The notes under the pieces: generated by a model
Database searches by the model: none
The model's input: only the letters and a program-made list of their open reading frames with translations
What the model was told of the DNA's origin: nothing
Source of the DNA: Chloranthus sessilifolius
Taxonomy: Eukaryota > Streptophyta > Magnoliopsida > Chloranthales > Chloranthaceae
NCBI GenBank assembly: GCA_021018995.1
Contig: CM037586.1
Coordinates: forward strand, 11,874,247 to 11,938,246
Length of the DNA stretch: 64,000 bases
Reading direction: 5' to 3'
Shown: positions 22,251 to 33,680 of the stretch, one piece after another
Layout of the letters: each line of letters begins with the position of its first letter
Position numbering within the stretch: the stretch's first letter is position 1
Position numbers and translations under genes: made by a program

Positions 22251-23380
22251 AACCCCCAATTGCAATTGTGGAGGATCGAGATCTAAGCCAAATTCTGGAG
22301 ATTAGAGTTTGCAGAGAAATTCCATTTCCCTCCTTTAGCCCAACCATGGTTGGCTAAGTCCCTTGGAGTAGCAAGGATTGAAGTTAGATCTATAATTGGG
22401 TAAGGTTAAGGGTGCTATTATAGGTTCCTAGCTGCACAGACTACATATCTGAGAGTATTTCCATTGTAGAGTGACCTTGTTTGCAATGATAATGCTGTTT
22501 TTAATGCTTTAATTAGATTTAAAGTTTCTTTGGTTCCATTTGGTGATCGATCGGATTTGTGTAGAGGAGTCTGTGAATCAGCTCACCCACTAAACTGGTA
22601 GGCCTCTTGGATACCACCCGATCTCCCTGGATCTAATACTCCTGTGATTCCTTGAGTCTATGACCTGAGAATTACAGCATCTGTAGTGGTGTTAATTGTT
22701 CTAATTGAGATCTTAGCTTTGGAGGAGATCCCTAGGATGGTTTGTGACTATTAAAATGGACAAATCATAACCTTAAAATGAATCTAAGCTCAGGCTCCAA
22801 TTGGATTCATCTGCTGCAATCCATGGATTCGATAAAGTCTATAGGATGGTCTGTGACCATTAAAGTGGACAGATCATAGCCTTAAGACCAAGTGGATCCT
22901 GTGATTTGGAGTGAAATTTATATCCTACAACTGTGCTTATAGCCAGTTGAGGGAATTGTGTGCTCTGAACCTCTGTAGCATGATTAATCGAAACTGATTT
23001 CAGTGAAAACTAACCTCCAAGCTACTCTTCGCCATTTTCTGTTCTTTTTACCTCTTTCCCCTGCAAGATCTAAGATCCTAAACTCGATCCAAGTTAGTTT
23101 ATGTTTAATTTTAGCTTAGTTTCAATGACAATCCATTTCAAACTTCTCCCCTGTCTTTTAGCTAAGTTAGTAATAGTTAGGGTGCCAGATCTAATTCAGA
23201 TCTGGAGATTTATCATATTTTTAAACTAACCTCCCTGTGGACATTCCCTTATTCACCATTTTTGTAAAACTTGCTACAACAGACCCTGACTACTTACAGG
23301 TCTGTGCGAGTGTGTCTGTCTAGTTTTATTGATGATTTTGGACCCTCATTTGAGGGAAGGCAAACACTCCAACAAGTTTT

Positions 23381-23398
23381 TGGCGCCGCTGCCGGGGA
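23381..23398 (+). promoter_or_regulatory. Asp-tRNA primer binding site of interior B
   Basis: TGGCGCCGCTGCCGGGGA matches the primer site known for Athila elements (complement of the 3' end of tRNA-Asp). It lies six bases after the LTR end CCAACA. Confidence 0.92.
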
Positions 23399-23695
23399 GG
23401 CATGTTTAGAAATTGATAGATCTAAGTTTTGATCCCAGATCTGTAGTTTTTGTTTGATTTTTACTAATTGTATTTGTAAGTTGTGTTGTTTTTCAGTATT
23501 TGGTGTGCATCTCATCAGATCTAAGGCTGTCAGTGGGAGGAGAATCATACTGGAGACTGCTCTGTAGTTTGCATCCCTCTACTCCCCTGTTATTTTTCAG
23601 ATCTGTTGATAATTTTTATTAGAGTAGTTAGAAATTTTGGTGGATTCTGCTTGTTGTGTTGAGGATCGGTTCTGCATTCAGAATTTGAGTGTTGT
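23399..23695 (+). other. Untranslated leader of interior B
   Basis: Non-coding; near-identical to 12818-13114. No gene. Confidence 0.75.
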
Positions 23696-26094
23696 ATGTT
23701 TGGTAGGAGAACTTTACAACCTCAGATTATTCTACTAAATCTAGATGTTGAAAGACTTCTCAGATCCAGACCAGCTACTCCCACATCTGTTGCATCTGAT
23801 TCTGTAGAAATGGGTGAGCAACAACAGCCGAGAACCCTTAAGGAGTTTAATACACCAGGGGTTTATAATTCCCCCTTCTGCATTCAATTCCCAGCTGCTC
23901 AGGGAAACTATGAGATAAAATCATCCATCATTCAAATGCTGCCCTCATGGCCTGTCCAAAGAAGACCCCTACAAGCATATTGATGAGTTCTTAGGACTGT
24001 GCACTATATTTAATATTACAGGTTTAGGGGAAGAGGCCAATAGGATGAGACTCTTTCCTTTTTCATTGAAGGACAGAGCCAGGACCTGGTTGTCCTTGCT
24101 TCCACTTAACAGTATTCAGTCCTGGAGTGATCTGCAATGTCAATTTCTGGCCAAATTCTTCCTTATGTCAAAGACCAGCCAATTGAGGAAGGGTATCATC
24201 TTTTTTACCCAAGATCCAACTGAAGATTTTCATCAATCCTGGAAGAGATTTAAGGAACTCCTGAAGAAATTCCCCCACCATCAAATCCCTGAATGGCAAT
24301 TGGTTCAAAGCTTTTATCAGAAAATTGATGCTAACAGTAGAGATATGATAGATGCCTCCTGTGGTGGCACCTATCTCCATAAAACTCCTGAGGAGGCATG
24401 AGAGCTCTTTGACATTATTAGTGAGAACTCGATGCAAAGGGAAACCTTAGCAAGAGATCTAGAGCCTCCCAAATTGGTGAAAGAGAATACCTCAAGAGGG
24501 AAGATATATGAAGTGAGTGTGTCAAGTGAATTGGAAAGGAAAGTGGACAGCCTAACCCTGAAATTTGACAGGCTGATGGGAGCAATGCAGTCACCTGTGG
24601 CTGCTAGAGTGGAGGAGGCATGCGCCATATGCCAGTCCCCTACTCATCCCTTGGAAGAATGCCCATCTGTTGACCAATTTTCGGATTTTATAATAGAGCA
24701 TGTGGCTGCAGCTCAGTCTTATGGGTAGCAGCCTGCTGCTGGGTACCAATGGAGGAACCACCCCAATCTAAGGTGGCGACAAGATGCATACCCCAGCCAG
24801 CAGCTCATGCCCTACAAAAATGCTTAGCCCTATCGAGAAGGTTATGCCCCAAGGCCTCAGTATCAGCAACCCATGGCCCAACCTGTAACTCCTCCTGTGC
24901 AGCAAGTTGCACCTCCTCCAACTGTGAGAACACCATCCTTTGAGGAACAAGTTCTATCTTCACTGCAGAGCTTAAACACCTTAACCCAAACTGTGCACTC
25001 TCACAACCAGAGCATAAAAACGATAGAGGACCAACTTGGTCAACTGTCTGATGCTCTGACTAGGAGAGAGGGAGGAAGGTTGCTAGCCAACCACAGGACA
25101 ATCCACGAAGGTAGTTTGTAGTGGGTGAAGTTTCCTCCACCTATGAGGAAGTCAAATCTGTTACAACTTTGAGAAGTGGTAAGCTAGTGGACAACCAAGT
25201 GGGCTATGAGCCTGAGAGGAACTTGGAGGAAGAAAATGAAGTGATTTCTTCCAACACACACTAACAAGCTCCTGTAAATAAAGAGGATAATGAGGATCCT
25301 CAAGAAAAGAAAAAACTCAAAAAGAAAGAGACCCCATTGGCCAAGGCTGCAGGTGAGGGAGCAATCCCACCTCTGCCATTTCCTAAGGCACTACAAGCAC
25401 CTTCCCCTTATGATAAAGGGCAAGGAAAAATTGAGAAAATGATAGAGACTTTCAAGCAAGTAAAGATCAATTTGCCTTTGTTTGATGTCATTAAACAAGT
25501 CTCAGCCTATGCCAAGTTTTTAAAAGACTTGTGCATCCATAAAAGACAGTCTAGGATACACCTATCCAAGAAGGTCTTTTCAACAGAAAAAGTTAAGCAA
25601 GTCCTGTCGATTGTAACTCCTCCCAAACTTCAAGACCCTGGCATCCCACTATCCCCTGCATCATTAGGGATCATACCATTGACAAAGCCTTATTAGATCT
25701 GGGAGCCAGTATAAATTTGCTTTCATATTTAGTATATGAGAGGCTGGGCTTAGGCAAATTAAAGCCCACACATGTGGTCCTCCAGCTGGCTGACAGATCC
25801 GAAAGGAAACTTGTGGGGATAATCGAGGATGTTTTTATTGGAGTTAACAAATTCTTCTATCCTGCTGACTTTTTGGTGCTGGATATGGAACCAGGTAGGA
25901 GTGCCACTTCCATACCTGTGATTCTAAGCAGACCCTTTTTTGTCACAGCTAATGCTTGTATTCAGTGCAGGTCTGGAATCATGAAAGTGTCATTTGAAAA
26001 TATGAAAGTTAAAATAAATGTGTTCAACGTAGCAAATCAATCTCATTCTGATGAGGACTGTTTTTCTCTTGATGTGGTAGATGAGGTTGTCTAA
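23696..26094 (+). pseudogene. Athila-like gag-protease, interior B
   Basis: Gag starts MFGRRTLQPQIILLNLDVER and is frameshifted near 23945 where bases are missing in the HGLTKE segment. It resumes with RMRLFPFSLKDRARTWLSLL and RFKELLKKFPHHQIPEWQLV. A zinc knuckle CAICQSPTHPLEEC (C-x2-C-x4-H-x4-C) lies near 24628. After further stops (TAG 24727, 24826) and a frameshift, the protease reads DLGASINLLS, then YERLGLGKLKPTHVVLQLAD and VILSRPFFVTANA (GRPF decayed to SRPF). It ends at TAA 26092. It is slightly better preserved in gag than interior A. Confidence 0.87.
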
Positions 26095-29000
26095 GAAAAT
26101 GTGAATATGCTGCTACATGGTAAGGAATGGTTTAATGAGCTAGCCGAAGTATGGAAGGAAACAGAGGTAGAGAAGGGTCCCACCCCTGAGATTGAGCATG
26201 TGAAACTTGTCTCTTCTGAAGCTCCACCAGCACAGCACCATCCATGGAGGCCTACTTTGTTACCACTACCATCCCCCTCTAAGGCACTCCTACTGCCCTC
26301 CCTCATCAGTTAAAGCAACACTCCAAATCTTTGAAATATGTCTTTTTAGGAGATAACTCCAAATTGCATGTGATAATCTCTTCTTCCCTCACTCCCGAGT
26401 AAGAAAAAGAACTCCTTTGCATAAAAAGACATAAGAAGGCAATAGGATGGACCATTGCAGACCTTGGGGGAATCAATCCTGCTGTGTGCATGCATAAAGT
26501 TCATCTCGAAGAAGGTTCCAAACCTTTCAGAGAGATGCAGAGAAAACTTAACCCATACATGCAGGAGGTTGTGATGAAGGAGGTAGTCAAACTCCTAGAT
26601 GCTGGGATCATTTATCCCATCTCGGATTCACAATGGGTGGCACCTACCCAGGTAGTACCCAAGAAATCTGGCATTACAGTTGTTGAAGCAGATTCAGGTG
26701 AGTTGATCCCAACCAGACAAACCACTGGTTGGAGGGTATGCATAGTTTACAGAAAACTCAATGAAAAGACCAGCAAGGATCACTTCCCATTGCCCTTCAT
26801 AGACCAAATTTTAGACAAGCTGGCAGGCAAGGCCTATTACTATTTTCTTGATGGATATTCAGGGTACAATCAGATCCCTGTATACCCCCAGGACCAAGAA
26901 AAAACCCCATTCACTTGCCCATTTGGGACATTTGCATACAGAAGGATGCCATTTGGGTTGTGTAATGCACCTGCCACGTTCCAAAGATGCATGTATGATA
27001 TCTTCTCTTACATGATTGATAAGTTTTTGGAGATTTTTATGGATGATTTCTCCATTTATGGAGATGATTTTAGTCAATGCCTACACCACCTCAGCTCCGT
27101 ACTGCAAAGTTGTGAGGAGGCCAACCTAGTTCTGAGTTGGGAGAAAAGTCACTTCATGGTGACTCAAGGCACTGTTCTAGGACATGTCTTTCACAAAGGA
27201 ATCAAGGTTGATCAAGCTAAGATCGATTTGATTGCTCATTTGCCCCCTCCAAAAACTGTCAAACAAGTTAGGTCATTTCTGGGTATGCTGGCTTCTATAG
27301 GAGGTTCATCAAAGACTTCAGTAAAATCTCCAAACCCCTCTGTCACCTGTTATGCCAGGATGTTCCTTTTGATTTTAATGATGAATGCCGAGTTGCTTTT
27401 GAACTGTTAAAAACTTGTTTGACCACAACTCCCATCTTGTAATCCCCTTATTTTTCTCTGCCATTTGAGTTGATGTGTGATGCATCAGACTTTGCCATTG
27501 GGACAGCATTGAGGCAAAAAAAAGACAAGGCACCTTCTGTGGTAGCATATGCCAGTAAATAAATGGTTGATGCTCAATTGAATTACACTACAACTGAGAA
27601 AGAGCTATTAGCTATTGTCTTTGCCTTAGAAAAATTCAGATCTTATGTGTTGGGATAAAAAGTTATTGTGTTCACTGACCACTCAGCTTTGAAATACCTC
27701 TTGTCCAAAAACGAAGCTGAAGCACGACTAATCAGATGGATTCTTTTCTTGCAGGAATTCAATTTAGAGATTAAGGACAAGAAGGGAGTTGAGAACGTGG
27801 TGGCTAACCATCTGTCAAAGATCCCAACAACTGACATGGAAAGCTTGCCCATCAATGACTCCTTCCCAGATGAGCAACTTCTAACTGTCCAGATAAGTAT
27901 GCCCTGGTTTGCCAATATTGTCACCTACCTCGCTATGGGTAGGATCCCTCCACATTGGACCAAGGATAACAAAAATCTGTTCTTTGCACAGATTCGAAAT
28001 TACATGTGGGAGGATCCCTACCTATTTAAACATTGTGCAAACCAAGTGATATGACGTTATATACCTGAAAATGAGTTTCAAAACATCCTAATCAGGTGTC
28101 ATGAACAGGCTTGCGGGGGCCACTTCAATGGTAACAAGACTGTGGCCAAGGTCCTTCAAAGTGGCTTCTACTGGCCTACCCTATTCACGGATGCCCGACA
28201 ACACTGTAAAGCTTGTCATCGATGCCAGCAAATGGGCAGTATTACAAGGAGAAACTCTATGCCCTTGCAACCTATACTTGTTGTTGAACTGTTTGATATA
28301 TGGGGAATCGACTTCATGGGACCTTTTCCCCCTTCTGCTGGATACAATTTTATCCTTGTCACTGTGGATTACGTATCCAAATGGGTAGAAGCCATAGCTA
28401 CAAGAACAAATGACCACAAAGTTGTCATTCAATTCCTGAAAGACAACATCTTCTCCAAATTTGGCTTTCCTAAAGCTATTATTAGTGATGGGGGAAGCCA
28501 CTTCTGTAATAAACCTTTTGACAAACTGATGGAAAGATACTCTGTTACCCACAGAGTAGCAACTCCCTACCACCCACAAACCAGTGGGCAGGTAGAGATT
28601 TCCAACAGGGAAATCAAACATATTCTCAAGAAGACTGTGAGAACCGATAGAAGAGATTGGTCCAACAAGTTGACTGATGCCTTATGGGCATACAGAACAG
28701 CCTATAAAACCCCCATAGGCATGTCCCCATTCAGATTAGTCTATGGCAAGGCATGTCATTTGCCTGTTAAATTGTAACACAAGGCATATTGGGCCATTAA
28801 AGCAGTGAACTCTGACTTACACTCTGCTGGAATTCACAGGAAACTCCAGTTATCCGAGCTGGATGAACTGCAAATAGAGGCTTATGCAAATGCCCGAAGT
28901 TACAAGGAGAGAACCAAAGCTTTCCACGACAGACATTTGCTCCTCAAAGAGTTCAAGCCCAATGACAAGGTATGGTTGTTTAGCTCCATAATGAAATTCT

Positions 29001-29191
29001 TTCCAGGGAAGCTGCAGTTCAAATAGGATGGACCTTTCAATGTGGTACACGTTTCCCTATCTGGAGCTGTCGAAGTCATGCATCCTACAGATGGCAGAAC
29101 CCTTAAGGTCAATGAACAGAGGCTAAAACTTTGCGTTGACAATATTTGTGAGCCTGAAGAGACCATTGATCTTCAGGATCCTCCAGGTTAA
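26095..29191 (+). pseudogene. Athila-like reverse transcriptase, RNase H and integrase, interior B
   Basis: Reverse transcriptase from 26484: WRVCIVYRKLNEKTSKDHFP, FLDGYSGYNQIPVYPQDQEK and the catalytic FMDDFSIYGDD. A frameshift near 27290 is followed by RNase H (LMCDASDFAIG, TTTEKELLAIVFALEKFRSY, FTDHSALKYLL), with stops at 27442, 27559 and 27656. Integrase follows: zinc end [10 protein letters not shown]...[11 protein letters not shown], first Asp in [10 protein letters not shown], second in SDGGSHF, Glu in [15 protein letters not shown], then [14 protein letters not shown] and C-terminal KVNEQRLKLCVDN. The catalytic triad is complete but the frame is not. This supplies the pol missing from interior A. 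Confidence 0.93.
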
Positions 29192-29411
29192 TACCTGACT
29201 TCAATTTGTATCATATGTATTATGTTTAATTTATACCTCAATTCGTCCCAACAATATTCTTTGCAATAAAATGACCAAGGGCACAAAGTCAGAGGCCAAT
29301 TTGCTAACTAGTAGCGCAGCAGATGAGTTGCTGGGGGCTAACGCTAAATGTTCTGCACACACAGGCCATATTATTGAGCTCAGTGCGCCTCTCATAGGTC
29401 AGTTGGACCTT
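29192..29411 (+). other. Spacer after integrase, interior B
   Basis: AT-rich start homologous to 15655-15760 of interior A (TATCATAT...TAT word), then unrelated sequence leading into the palindrome array. No gene seen. Confidence 0.5.
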
Positions 29412-29723
29412 TCGCTAGGTGGGCCGCTGATATCGATAGGATTGGTGAAGATTTCGACAGGTGCTGAGACCTCTCAATAGGTCAAGATACCTTTGTGATA
29501 GGTTCTGGACTCTTGCCTAAAACCTATCAACAAGAGTGACAAATGTACTACCCCACCTATCGATAGGTGGATTTCCCCCATCCAACCCTATCGAATGCAT
29601 GTTTATTCCGTTCGATAGGATGGGTTAGACCTATCGAGAGCATTTCAACTGCCAAACCCACACGTGTGTGATTTCGATAAGTGGCCTTAACCTGTCGACA
29701 TTCTACACTCATCCTATCGAAAT
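29412..29723. repeat. TTCGATAGG array, interior B
   Basis: Sites start at 29412, 29433, 29454, 29474 and about 29495: steps of 21, 21, 20 and 21, though several are decayed (TTCGCTAGG, CTCAATAGG). A complete palindrome ACCTATCGATAGGT occurs near 29558. Orientation flips toward CCTATCGAA at the downstream end, as in interior A. Confidence 0.85.
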
Positions 29724-30009
29724 CGTACCCTCCCCCTCTCACCCCTTCCTTGCTAGTTGTGCAACCGCGCTGCATAGAGATTTTACCATACGAGTACCAT
29801 GTGCATCAGCGCACAACACAAACCTTGAAATCTGCACCTCCTGGGTTTCTGCCCCACGCCGTAACTTCTCGTGCTAAATATAGGCTGCCAGTGAAGCACG
29901 ATTTCGTTCCCCATGCTGATTGGTCAAATTAACCATGCATTCCCTCTCATCGACGGTGGCGATATTGAATGCACCGCTTCATATTCCCTCATCCATCCCA
30001 CTTAAATAG
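29724..30009 (+). other. Leader-like spacer with TATA-like word
   Basis: Begins homologous to the end of the interior A array (TATCGAAATCGTA), but the TTATATA of A is replaced by C-rich sequence. A TAAATATAGG word lies at 29875. No recognisable gene. Confidence 0.4.
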
Positions 30010-30300
30010 ATGCAGATGACTCGTTTTCGCACCATTCCTCTCCTTCTACCCTCTGCACTCCTCATAACGATGACAGGTAGCCAGCCCAAGTTCACTCCTG
30101 CTCAACTCTACCTCTTCTGGCTGGAGCCACTACCGCCCAAGGAATCAGATCCTTTGTAATTCCTCTGGGATGAATATGAGGAGGTACAGCGGATCCTCGC
30201 CAAGGAGGAAAAGAAAAAAGATAAGAGGGAGAAGAAGAGGCTGAAGACCGAGCCACCGGCTTCTCCGCCACCTTCTACCTCCTCCTCCGCTGGCCCCTGA
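30010..30300 (+). pseudogene. Short unidentified third ORF of interior B
   Basis: Occupies the place where interior A has its long third ORF. The frame reads MQMTRFRTIPLLLPSALLIT then MTGSQPKFTPAQLYLFWLEP, a TAA at 30157, then FLWDEYEEVQRILAKEEKKK and a lysine-rich, serine/proline-rich end before TGA. About 96 codons in all. The aromatic N-half and charged C-half have no domain I recognise, and it does not resemble the transposon-protein domain. It could be a remnant of the tail of a larger ORF. Low confidence that it was ever a separate gene. Confidence 0.35.
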
Positions 30301-31613
30301 CCCTGTTTCTTTTTCCTTTTCTTCCTCCCTTCCTGGCTTACAGTTCCTCTTCCACTTGATGCAGGCTGAGGATATCTCTGAGCCAGGGGGAGATTTTTTT
30401 TCATTTGCCTAGGATATTTTGTCCACCGGCCTGCTTTTTGCATCCTTCTGCTTGCCCATTGTAATCATGTTGATTACCTCTGTTAATAAAACTTTTTTTT
30501 TTTAGTTATCTACTTGCTTTTGTTTCTGCTCTGTAATAAACTGCTCCACCCCCTATGATGGTAACAGTGAAGACACTATTTAGTTAAGGTTTGGGGGTAT
30601 GGCATGTATGTATGCCAATAAATTAGTTACTTTTAAGTACAACTAGGCTAAAATGAAGTGGTTGGAATTAATTAGAGTAAATTCTCACTGGAATTTTGTA
30701 AAAGAGGAAATTAAGAAAACAACTATTTGAAACTGAAATAAGCCGTAGTCCAACAGACTTCATGAGGCAAATGTCAACAATTTGTGAAAAATAATTTTGA
30801 TGTGCAGTAAACCTGAAATGAGAGAGGAAATTGTGAAGACACACCCCTGAAAATTAGATGGAAGGTCATACCCAGTGAGATTTGGGCCTGAAAAAGTTTC
30901 CTTGAAGAGTGCCTTTACAATTTTTCTGCTCGTTGGACTGATTGGATTTAATTCTAATCACTAGAAGTTAGGCAATTCCAAGTTGAAATAGCTTGACAGC
31001 ATTCATGACATTGAGGACATGAAGTAAGGTCATCCCTTGGTCAGTTTGAGCTTAAAATGACCCACCTTTGAACTGCCCTTGATGCACACCACTTGAGCCT
31101 TAAAAATCTCAATTTTCTTTGATGAAAACCAAAAAATTTAAACCCAAAACCTTCTGACCTATTTCAATTCACCCCCAATCTGAGAAATCAGGAAGAGGGA
31201 GGAGAAGCAAGGTTAGAGGAACAAGGTGTTAAATCTGGTTGAAAGAAAGAAAAACACAGCTGGTGGTATTTGTGGTATTCCGATATATAAAAATGAAAAA
31301 AAAAAAAAAAAATAGGACAAAGAATGAGAAAGAGAAGTCATTTAATTAAAAGATTGAAAGGAAGAGAAGAAGCTGGCCACTTTGGCTCTGAAAATTCAAG
31401 AAATAGATGGAATTATGCTTAAATCAAGGTTTTGTCTAAACCACCTCCCTACCTTTACTGATTTCTCAATTTGAATCCCTTTTACCCTGTCATTCTTTTA
31501 CAAACCTCATCCCTAAGCCACACTACAACCCAATAAAAAGACCTTACTGATCTGGAATGGATTGAGCTGTCATGGGGAGATAAGGATTTGTCTAATCTAT
31601 GCTGAAAAGAGTT
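30301..31613 (+). other. 3' non-coding region of interior B, truncated
   Basis: From about 30555 it parallels 19610-20665 of interior A, including GGTTTGGGGGTATGG (30589-30603). It stops at GTTAGAAAATGG, some 570 bp before a polypurine tract would be reached. There it joins the reversed LTR; the word AGAAAATGG is shared by both sides, so the junction has about 7 bp of microhomology. Confidence 0.75.
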
Positions 31614-33423
31614 AGAAAATGGCGAAGAGTAGCTTGGAGGTTAGTTTTCACTTAAATCAGTTTCGATTAATCATGCTACAGAGGTTCAGAGCACACAATT
31701 CCCTCAACTGGCTATAAGCACAGTTGCAGGATATAAATTTCACTCCAAATCACAGGATCCGCCTGGTCTTAAGGCTATGATCTGTCCACTTTAATGGTCA
31801 CAGACCATCCTATAGACTTTATCGAATCCATGGATTGCCGCAGATGAATCCAATTGGAGCCTGAGCTTAGATTCATCTTAAGGTTATGATTTGTCCACTT
31901 TAATAGTCACAAACCATCCTAGGGATCTCCTCCAAAGCTAAGATCTCAATTAGAACAATTAACACCACTACAGATGCTACAATTCTCAGGTCATAGACTC
32001 AAGGAATCACAGGAGTATTAGATCCAGGGAGATCGGGTGGTATCCAAGAGGCCTACCAGTTTAGTGGGTGAGCTGATTCACAGACTCCTCTACACAAATC
32101 CGATCGATCACCAAATGGAACCAAAGAAACTTTAAATCTAATTAAAGCATTAAAAACAGCATTATCATTGCAAACAAGGTCACTCTACAATGGAAATACT
32201 CTCAAATATGTAGTCTGTGTAGCTAGGAACCTATAATAGCACCCTTAACCTTACCCAATTATAGATCTAACTTCAATCCTCGCTACTCCAAGGGACTTAG
32301 CCAACCATGGTTGGGCTAAAGGAGGGAAATGGAATTTCTCTGCAAGCTCTAATCTCCAGAATTTGGCTTAGATCTCGATCCTCCCCAATTGCAATTGAGG
32401 GTCTCTATATATAGCTTTCTCCTTTGTATTTTCTGCCAAAAATCCTTTCTAGAAGGTCCTCAATGTTTGTTAGAGTTCTGTTAGAGCACGTGGTCGGTTA
32501 GGGCTTCCTAGGGCATCTTCTGAAACCGTCATGTCGGTCACCAAATGCCTCGAGTTGCGTGTAGCAGGTCACCAAATCACAATGTGTGCACAGCTGAATT
32601 CTTGAGATGTTCTACACACGATTTCGATAGGCTTGAGAAGCTTTCGACAGGTTCAAATAAAGCATTTTGGTCCTTTCGTTAGGTTCTTAGATCTCTTCGA
32701 TAGGTTCCGATAGGATGAATCTTCTCTTAGCATTCTCATCCCTTGGCCTGGAGTATTCGGCAGGTTGGAAGGGCTTCTTCGATAGGTTGGAGAACCATTT
32801 CGGCAGGCTCTATTATGCCTACCATCATTTCGATAGGGTTGCTCTCACTCCTATCGAAAGGTTCAAGTTCCCTTCGATAGGTTCTGTTTCAGCGCCTTCA
32901 TCTCGATAGGTTTGAAGAAACCATTCGATAGGTTCCTTTGATGCCTCAGGCACGTTTTTGACAGGATGGTTTCTTCCTTCCTTTCAACTGTTCGATACGT
33001 TCATGGATCCTATCGAACTTCTCAATCCACAGAAATCCATCCTTCATCTGCCTTGAGATCCTATCGAGAACCTCTCCAACTGCACGAATTTTTCCTTTCT
33101 TTGCTCTCAGATCCTGAGGAAGTCTTCAGGTGACCAATCGATAGGATGTTTTCAGCCTGTTTTCACTTCCTTTGCCTTGCCCTGCTGCAGCCATACGCCC
33201 CAAGGGTCCAGTGGTGTGCTACCCTCTGGTGTGTTGTTGCTGAGTTTATCCTGTGCTGGGAGATAGCCCCTTTTTGGGCATTCTTGAGTGGTTTTCTGCA
33301 TTAATGTCCTCTTTTATTTCTGTCTATAAAATACACTTGACAGAGACTTATTAGTGTGCTCACAGGTCTATCAATAGTCAGGTTAATTAAAGGGTGAAAA
33401 GTGACATTTTTCACCACTTAACA
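31614..33423 (-). repeat. Reverse-oriented Athila LTR, 5' portion
   Basis: Reverse complement of 21242 to about 23046 of the middle LTR. It ends with CACTTAACA (LTR start TGTTAAGTG reversed), then the duplicated target GTGAC. It carries a reversed copy of the TCGATAGG array (32618-33145) and of the TATA box (32405-32414). It lacks about 330 bp of the LTR 3' end, some of which is in the left piece. Confidence 0.9.
32618..33145. repeat. TTCGATAGG array in reversed LTR piece
   Basis: Reverse complement of the 21521-22040 array, with independent decay of individual sites. For example, TTCGATAGG is intact here at several places where the other copy reads TTCGTCGGG or CTTGATAGG. This allows reconstruction of the site order by comparison only. 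Confidence 0.85.
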
Positions 33424-33675
33424 GTGACCTTGTTTTATCACCGATGGTTCGGGTCTGTTCTTCTACTCATGCATTGGCATGGGATTAGAATTGTCTTTTG
33501 AGCTTTTGTTAAATATATCATTAATGCATGAAGATTAGTTCAATTCAGTTCTTATATTTTATTTTGCTTCGTTGTTGCTTGGTTATACGAATGTTCCGTG
33601 CAGGATTATGGGGCACGGCCTTGAGGGTCGTACCGATGGCACGGAATTTAGGGAGCCGAAATCCGGGCTGTCACA
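33424..33675 (+). other. Right part of the solo chromovirus LTR
   Basis: Resumes after the Athila-like compound with TATCACCGATGGTTCGGG and ends GGGCTGTCACA at the target duplication. It parallels 53712-53954. Non-coding. Confidence 0.85.
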
Positions 33676-33680
33676 AGACT
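33676..33680. repeat. Target-site duplication AGACT (right)
   Basis: Exact copy of 10300-10304, marking the far end of the solo LTR insertion. Confidence 0.9.

Larger units (their letters stand above)
21242..23374 (+). repeat. Athila-like LTR shared by interiors A and B
   Basis: A 2133-bp LTR, TGTTAAGTGG ... CACTCCAACA. It is the only complete LTR of the compound; it serves as 3' LTR of A and 5' LTR of B. It contains the TCGATAGG array, a TATA box at 22241 and a conserved U5 end. The primer site follows six bases later. The two outer LTR pieces are reverse complements of it. Confidence 0.93.
12365..33423. mobile_element. Athila-like compound retroelement with inverted interior
   Basis: A 21 kb block. 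Order: reverse-oriented LTR piece (12365-12801), plus-strand interior A (12802-21241), plus-strand LTR (21242-23374), plus-strand interior B (23375-31613), reverse-oriented LTR piece (31614-33423). The outer LTR ends carry the target duplication, so the original insertion was on the minus strand. The interiors and middle LTR now run on the plus strand. The outer pieces overlap by about 115 bp of LTR coordinates (12697-12805 and 31613-31725 are near copies). I infer an in-place inversion with deletions at both breakpoints. All coding regions are decayed. Confidence 0.8.
10305..33675 (+). mobile_element. Solo chromovirus LTR, split by the Athila-like compound
   Basis: An LTR of about 2.3 kb (10305-12364 plus 33424-33675) inserted in the integrase of the minus-strand chromovirus. 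It starts TATAACATCC (a decayed TGTAAC) and ends GGGCTGTCACA. It has a perfect 5-bp target duplication and no internal region of its own, so it is a solo LTR left by LTR-LTR recombination. It shares with 1-2090 and 53017-53954 the TATTGAGCT...AGCTCAC block (12110) and the inverted GAACCAT/ATGGTTC pair, which here flanks the Athila insertion point. Confidence 0.88.

Noticed and set aside
30108..30443. Minus-strand 111-codon frame (lysine-rich start, serine-rich end)
   Set aside because: Antisense of the short third-ORF region and a C/T-rich tract; low complexity and not on the element's strand.
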